A DNA stretch of 12,355 nucleotides from Rhodoblastus sp052145335 (GTDB taxonomy: Bacteria; Pseudomonadota; Alphaproteobacteria; Rhizobiales; Beijerinckiaceae): NCBI RefSeq assembly GCF_052145335.1, contig NZ_JBKQOU010000190.1:1-12355 (forward strand). Direction: 5' to 3'. Shown piece after piece: positions 6,747 to 12,355 of this stretch (within the stretch, counting starts at the first letter, position 1; the number at the start of each line of letters is the position of its first letter). The notes beneath the pieces were generated by a model. It saw only the letters and a list, made by a program, of their open reading frames with translations. It did no database searches and was not told where the DNA came from. Position numbers and translations under genes: made by a program.

Positions 6747-6935
6747 TCACCTTTGACGCCGCCAGAACGCTTTCGCCCAATTCCTTGCGACGACGGCGTT
6801 GGCGGTGCGCACGGCCCGCCCTTCATCGCCGGTGTCGGCCAACACCTTGTTCGCCACCTCGCTCCACATTTCGCAAAGTTCGACCGTGTCGGCTTTTTTG
6901 GTATGACGGGGCGCGTCGTGGGGCCGCCAGGGCAT
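6747..6935 (-). CDS. 62-residue conserved-looking small protein downstream of lon
   Basis: The ATG at 6935 lies 20 bases after the lon stop codon and has AAGGGA seven bases upstream; the next gene starts 23 bases after its stop. The protein is basic and probably soluble: MPWRPHDAPRHTKKA at the start, a helix with Trp and Ala (MWSEVANKVLADTG), then DEGRAVRTANAVVARNW and a basic end. The pattern PW..xDA.xHTKKA, W..VAN.VL..TGDEGRA.R.ANAVV matches, from memory, a widespread family of uncharacterised small bacterial and phage proteins; I cannot name its function and could not search. No membrane segment or metal site is visible. Its position says it is co-transcribed with the protease genes. Confidence 0.75.
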   Translation of the reverse strand: MPWRPHDAPRHTKKADTVELCEMWSEVANKVLADTGDEGRAVRTANAVVARNWAKAFWRRQR

Positions 6936-6955
6936 TTCGCTATCCCTTCAAGCGT

Positions 6956-9352
6956 TCACTTGTCCGCAGGACCTGTCTCGAGCGCGGCGGCGACAGCATC
7001 GTCGACCCGCTCCAGCCAGATGAACTCCAGTTTTTTGCGCGCTTCCTCCGGGATGTCGTCGTAATCCCGGCGATTGCGCGCCGGCAGCATGACGCGCTTC
7101 AGGCCGGCGCGCGCCGCCGCCGTGACCTTTTCCTTGATGCCGCCGACCGGCAGCACCAGCCCGCGCAGCGAAATCTCGCCGGTCATCGCCGTATCGCTGC
7201 GCACCGTTCGATTGGCGAGCAGCGAGACCAGCGCCGTGAACATCGCCACGCCGGCGCTCGGGCCGTCCTTGGGCGTGGCGCCCGCCGGCACGTGAATATG
7301 GATGTCGCTTTTTTCGAAAATCTCGGGCGCGATGCCGAAAGATCCAGCCTGGCTCTTGACGAGGGTCAACGCCGCCTGAGCGCTCTCGCGCATCACCTCG
7401 CCGAGTTGGCCGGTGAGCACCAGCGCGCCCCGGCCGGGCGAGCGGGCGGCTTCGATAAACAAGATGTCGCCGCCGACCGGGGTCCAGGCCAGTCCGGTGG
7501 CGACGCCCGGCACGCTGGTGCGCATAGCCAGTTCGTCCTCGAAACGCGGCGGCCCCATGATCGAAGGTAAATCTTCTGCGCCGATGCGCAAATGTTCGAC
7601 GCTGCCTTCGGCGATCTGCACAGCCGCGTGGCGCAAGGCGCGGCCGATTTCGCGTTCGAGACTGCGCACCCCGGCTTCTCGCGTATAATCGCGGATGATG
7701 CGCCGCAGCGCCTCGTCCTCGATTTCGACCTGCCCCGGCTTCAAGCCATTGGCCTCAAGCTGGCGGGGCGCGAGATAGCGCCGGGCGATCTCCAGCTTCT
7801 CGCCATCGGTATAGCCGGCGAGGCTGATGATCTCCATGCGATCGCGCAAGGGGCCGGGCACCGTGTCGAGCATGTTGGCGGTGGCGATGAAGACCACGCG
7901 CGAAAGGTCGAAGGGGACGCCGAGGTAATTGTCGCGGAACGTGGCGTTCTGCTCCGGGTCGAGCACCTCCAGCATGGCGGCCGCGGGATCGCCGTGGGCG
8001 CCCTGCCCCATCTTGTCGATCTCGTCGAGCATCATCACGCAGTCGCGCGCTCCCGCCTTGCGGATCGACTGGATGATGTTCCCCGGCAGCGAGCCGATAT
8101 AGGTGCGGCGATGACCGCGAATCTCGGCTTCGTCATGCACGCCGCCGAGGCTGACGCGCACGAAGGCGCGGCCCATCGCCCGGGCGATGGATTGACCAAG
8201 CGACGTCTTGCCGACGCCGGGCGGCCCGGCGAAGCACAATATAGGCGCCTTGCCCTGGGGCGCGAGTTTGCGCACGGCGAGATATTCGACGATCCGCTGC
8301 TTGATCTTTTCCAGCCCGAAATGGTCGGCGTCGAGAATTTTACGCGCCTGCGCGATGTCGATCGGCTTCGGCTCCGGCAAGGCCCAGGGCAGTTCGATCA
8401 GCCAGTCGAGATAGGTGCGCGTCGGGCCCGCTTCGCCGGCGGCGTCGGGCATGCGCTCGTAACGGCGCAATTCCCGCCGCGCCTGTTCCTCGATCTCGGC
8501 CGGCATGCCCGCGCGCGCGATCTTTTCGGAGAGTTCGCGCACTTCCTCAGCCCGGCCGCCTTCCTCGCCAAGCTGGCGCTGGATCGTCGCCATCTGTTCG
8601 CGCAGCACCGCCTCGCGCTGTCGCTGGTCGAAGGAGGCCTTGGTCTGCTGGCCGATCTCATGGGTCAGCCGCAGTACTTCCAGCCGCTCGCCGAGGAATT
8701 TCGTCACCTTGTCGATACGCGCGGCGAGATCGATGGTCTCCAGCAATTCCTGGCGGTCGTTGGCGCTGATGTCGATATAGGCGGCGAGGACATCGGCGAG
8801 CATTCCGGGCGCCTCGATGGCCTGCACCGTTTCGATCAGCTCGCGCGGCGCCTGCGGCATCAGTTGCAAGGCTTCCACCGCCTGCTGCTTCAAATTCATG
8901 AAACGCGCCTGGATATCGGGCGTCCGGGTCTCCGGCTCTTCGATGCGCTGGACGCGCGCGACGAAAAAGGGACGCTCCTTCAAAAACTCCGTCACCCGGA
9001 ATCTTTGCTCGCCCTGCAAGACGATATGATGCGTTCCATCGGGCGCGTTGATGTAGCGCAGCACATTGGCGACCGTGCCGGTGCGATGCAGATCGAGCGC
9101 GGAAGGCTCGGCCGTCGTGGCCTCCCGCTGCATCAGCACGCCGATCTGCCGCTCCTCGCGCACCGCCTGCTGCGCCGCGGCGATCGAAGCCGCGCGGCCG
9201 ATGGCGACCGGCGTCACCGTGCCCGGCATCAGCACCATTTCACGCACCGGCAGAATGATCAGGCCGTCGCGGGGAACGGATTCCGCGACGCTCGCGGGCT
9301 CCGATGGGGCTTCGATGGTGGGGGTCTCGACCGTCTCGGGTTGCGAAATCAT
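6956..9352 (-). CDS. lon: ATP-dependent serine protease Lon (endopeptidase La)
   Basis: This encodes 798 residues, a full-length LonA. The N-terminal substrate-binding domain (about 28-220, beginning LIILPVREMVLMPG) and the helical linker (about 220-310) precede the AAA+ module with Walker A GPPGVGKT (376-383) and Walker B VMMLDEID (439-446). The protease domain has the catalytic serine in PKDGPSAG (Ser699) and the partner lysine in GGIKEK (Lys742), spaced as in E. coli Lon. All key residues are present, so it should be an active cytosolic protease that unfolds and degrades damaged and regulatory proteins. The first 27 residues are an acidic, Pro/Glu-rich extension. GAGGAG lies seven bases before the ATG and overlaps the hsp20 stop codon (TGAGGAG), so the two genes are probably translationally coupled. 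Its linkage to hsp20 and ftsH, not to the clpX-lon-hupB neighbourhood usual for housekeeping Lon, suggests an additional copy. Confidence 0.96.
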   Translation of the reverse strand: MISQPETVETPTIEAPSEPASVAESVPRDGLIILPVREMVLMPGTVTPVAIGRAASIAAAQQAVREERQIGVLMQREATTAEPSALDLHRTGTVANVLRYINAPDGTHHIVLQGEQRFRVTEFLKERPFFVARVQRIEEPETRTPDIQARFMNLKQQAVEALQLMPQAPRELIETVQAIEAPGMLADVLAAYIDISANDRQELLETIDLAARIDKVTKFLGERLEVLRLTHEIGQQTKASFDQRQREAVLREQMATIQRQLGEEGGRAEEVRELSEKIARAGMPAEIEEQARRELRRYERMPDAAGEAGPTRTYLDWLIELPWALPEPKPIDIAQARKILDADHFGLEKIKQRIVEYLAVRKLAPQGKAPILCFAGPPGVGKTSLGQSIARAMGRAFVRVSLGGVHDEAEIRGHRRTYIGSLPGNIIQSIRKAGARDCVMMLDEIDKMGQGAHGDPAAAMLEVLDPEQNATFRDNYLGVPFDLSRVVFIATANMLDTVPGPLRDRMEIISLAGYTDGEKLEIARRYLAPRQLEANGLKPGQVEIEDEALRRIIRDYTREAGVRSLEREIGRALRHAAVQIAEGSVEHLRIGAEDLPSIMGPPRFEDELAMRTSVPGVATGLAWTPVGGDILFIEAARSPGRGALVLTGQLGEVMRESAQAALTLVKSQAGSFGIAPEIFEKSDIHIHVPAGATPKDGPSAGVAMFTALVSLLANRTVRSDTAMTGEISLRGLVLPVGGIKEKVTAAARAGLKRVMLPARNRRDYDDIPEEARKKLEFIWLERVDDAVAAALETGPADK

Positions 9353-9363
9353 GGGGTCGCTCC

Positions 9364-9768
9364 TCAGTCGGCCTTGCGCAGGCTAATCAGCAGGCAGCCG
9401 TTGCTGACCGCGCGGGCGAGCCGGTCATAACGGCCGGGGGGAAGCGGGATGCGCCGCTCGAAACAGCCTTGCGGGAGTTCGAGGCGATGGATGAAAGCTG
9501 TGCGCAGTTGCGGCGGCAGGGCGCGGCGGCCCGCGACGACCAGTTCGCCGCCCTCGATCGCCGCTTCGACGTCTTCCTCGCCGACGCCAGGCAAAGCGAC
9601 GAAGATCAGAACCTCCCGGTCGGTCTCGAGCACGTCGACCGGAGGCTCCCAGACCTTGCGCCCCAAGGCCCGCCGGGGTGGAAAGGCCTGGCTGTGGAGG
9701 CGTTCGGCGCGGGCGAGCATTTCCATCGCCTCCGACCACATCCATCTCGTCGGATCGCCTGCGGCCAT
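9364..9768 (-). CDS. Hsp20/alpha-crystallin small heat-shock protein
   Basis: The start at 9768 is preferred because AGGGAG lies nine bases upstream. The Met 17 codons further up (9819) has no ribosome-binding site. This gives 134 residues. A short N-terminal arm (1-36, with RWMWSEAMEMLARAERLH) precedes the alpha-crystallin domain (about 39-134), starting WEPPVDVLETDREVLIFVALPGV and including the G-x-L-like strand near the end (NGCLLISL). Small heat-shock proteins are ATP-independent holdases that keep unfolding proteins soluble for refolding or degradation. The protein ends four residues after the last strand, so the C-terminal I-x-I/V tail that links dimers into large oligomers is missing. 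The gene lies between ftsH and lon, 11 bases ahead of lon, which fits handing substrates to the two proteases. Confidence 0.9.
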   Translation of the reverse strand: MAAGDPTRWMWSEAMEMLARAERLHSQAFPPRRALGRKVWEPPVDVLETDREVLIFVALPGVGEEDVEAAIEGGELVVAGRRALPPQLRTAFIHRLELPQGCFERRIPLPPGRYDRLARAVSNGCLLISLRKAD

Positions 9769-9842
9769 GGTGACGAACTCCCTGGTTTCCGCGCCCTTGC
9801 GCGAACTCTCCTTGCGCATTCTTGGGCACGCGTCTTTTGCAT

Positions 9843-9882
9843 CTTGCGCCGGCCGACGCTTTGCATGTCGATCTGGCGCAAG
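9843..9882 (-). other. Hairpin in the ftsH-hsp20 intercistronic spacer
   Basis: GGCGCAAG (9875-9882) and CTTGCGCC (9843-9850) are perfect complements. Inside them GTCG (9867-9870) and CGAC (9854-9857) also pair, making an interrupted 12-bp stem-loop that begins four bases after the ftsH stop codon. On the transcript it is not followed by a T-run, so it looks more like an mRNA-stabilising or processing element than a terminator. Confidence 0.5.
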
Positions 9883-9885
9883 CGG

Positions 9886-11721
<1,836 letters not shown>

Positions 11722-11763
11722 GGGCTCTCCGCCCTCGAAGTTGGCGGCCTCAGGCTTTGAGCT

Positions 11764-12242
11764 TCACTTTTGAGCCGGCGGGAAAACCTGATTGCTGAAA
11801 GGCGAGGCCGTTGGCACTTGCATCTTGATAAAGCCGAGCTTGGCCTCCTGATGGCAGGAATTGCAGGCCGTGGTGAGCTTGTCGAAGGATTTGAGAAAGG
11901 CGCCGCTGTCTCGATCCTTGATCGACTTCTTGACCTCCGCCAGCACGGGCTCGCTGATTTCGGCTATCAGCCTGGCCACCGGCACGTTTCCGAACACGGG
12001 ATAGAGCTGGGCCGCCCGGCGAAAACTCTTGTTGATCTGCGCGACTTCAAAATCCGCCAGATTCCAGTTTTTCAGCGAGCCGGCGAAGGACAGCTTGAGG
12101 TCTCGCCCATGATGTCCGCGAGGTCTTCCTGGCCGACGACGGGCGCCGCCTCGCTCGTGGGTTGCGGCGCATTGGCGCGCTCCTGCGCGCTGACGCTCCA
12201 AAGGGCGGTGCAAGAAAAAGCCGCGGCAAGAAAAAGTCTCAT
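11764..12242 (-). pseudogene. c-type cytochrome-like secreted protein, frameshifted
   Basis: Translation should begin at the ATG at 12242, which follows a GAGGGGG element. It gives a classic signal peptide (MRLFLAAAFSCTALWSVSAQ) and a polar segment ending EDLADIMGE. That frame then hits a TGA at 12072-12074. The rest of the protein continues in another frame from about 12099: LKLSFAGSLKNWNLADFEVAQINKSF and on to one CxxCH heme site (CNSCH) about 33 residues before the end. The join between 12100 and 12099 lacks the residues I expect between LADIMG and LKL (recalled as QLRH-like), so a deletion of 3n+1 bases, perhaps 10 or 13, is likely. Intact relatives would be periplasmic monoheme proteins of about 165 residues with a C-terminal heme site, somewhat like cytochrome c'. 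As written, no functional product is made unless the frameshift is a sequencing error. It is the first visible gene of the ftsH-hsp20-lon run. Confidence 0.8.
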
Positions 12243-12355
12243 CTGGCATCCCCCTCATGTCTTCATCGCGGCATTGGGCGTCGCGCCCGGGCCATACCTT
12301 ATGCTCGACGCTGGCGACCACATTGTCCAGCCATGTCGCGCAAGCCGATGAAGAT
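12243..12355. other. Window edge upstream of the cytochrome gene, unresolved
   Basis: On the minus strand one frame stays open from the window edge (ATWLDNVVASVEHKVWPGRDAQ) with fairly GC-rich third positions, so the 3' part of another gene is possible. It is open into the cytochrome gene and has no stop before it. Another frame ends with TGA just before the cytochrome start. Too little is visible to call a gene or the operon promoter. Confidence 0.3.

Noticed and set aside
7592..9430. A long open frame (about 612 codons) on the plus strand opposite lon
   Set aside because: It is the antisense shadow of lon. Its protein is Arg/His/Leu-rich with no family features, while the minus-strand frame has every Lon motif.
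9769..9885. A ROSE-type or fourU RNA thermometer in the leader of hsp20
   Set aside because: Such elements are common before alphaproteobacterial hsp20 genes, but I found no UUGCU-like or U-rich stretch that would pair with the AGGGAG ribosome-binding site. Only the upstream hairpin at 9843-9882 is clear.
12243..12321. An N-terminus for the cytochrome starting at 12321 in the heme-site frame
   Set aside because: That frame between 12242 and 12100 gives an Arg-rich sequence without a signal peptide. The other frame gives a clean signal peptide with a ribosome-binding site, so a frameshift explains the gene better.
12243..12355. A heat-shock (RpoH) promoter for the cytochrome-ftsH-hsp20-lon run
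   Set aside because: No CTTGAA/CTTG-type -35 with a suitably spaced -10 was seen on the minus strand, and the region ends at the window edge.

Overview
The window is high-GC (by eye in the low 60s per cent) with strong G/C preference at third codon positions. It has a PEP-CTERM exported protein, an EmrAB-type pump under a TetR regulator, and an FtsH-Hsp20-Lon gene set. This suggests an alphaproteobacterium, probably of the Rhizobiales/Hyphomicrobiales (Methylocystaceae/Beijerinckiaceae-like). That assignment is an inference from protein style and gene content, not a database match.

Layout. (1) 2-559 (+): the 3' part of a secreted PEP-CTERM protein, followed by a hairpin at 581-608. (2) 662-1528 (-): a membrane fatty acid hydroxylase/sterol desaturase-family enzyme with the full set of histidine boxes. 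It is divergent from a small secreted protein of unknown function (1787-2065, +). (3) 2135-5049 (-): a two-gene efflux operon. An HlyD/EmrA-like adaptor overlaps a 14-helix DHA2/EmrB-like MFS transporter by four bases. A TetR-family regulator (5245-5955, +) is divergent from it. The gap holds two near-identical 19-bp operator-like sites and two overlapping, mirror-image promoters. (4) 5956-6197: no gene, but an inverted repeat, followed by a small single-pass membrane protein (6198-6491, +). (5) 6457-12242 (-): a co-directional protein quality-control cluster, in transcription order: a frameshifted c-type cytochrome, FtsH, Hsp20, Lon, a 62-residue small protein, and a truncated nitroreductase-like gene.

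How the genes work together. Each 19-bp site covers the -10/start region of one promoter, so the TetR protein probably represses both itself and the pump until a ligand arrives. In the quality-control cluster a small heat-shock protein (holdase), a membrane AAA+ metalloprotease (FtsH) and a soluble AAA+ serine protease (Lon) are encoded in a row. The Lon ribosome-binding site overlaps the hsp20 stop codon. The set looks like a dedicated, probably extra-copy, proteostasis operon. The genes at both ends of the cluster are damaged: the cytochrome has a frameshift near 12099/12100, and the nitroreductase is cut short near 6490.

No RNA genes, CRISPR arrays, insertion sequences or attachment sites were seen.
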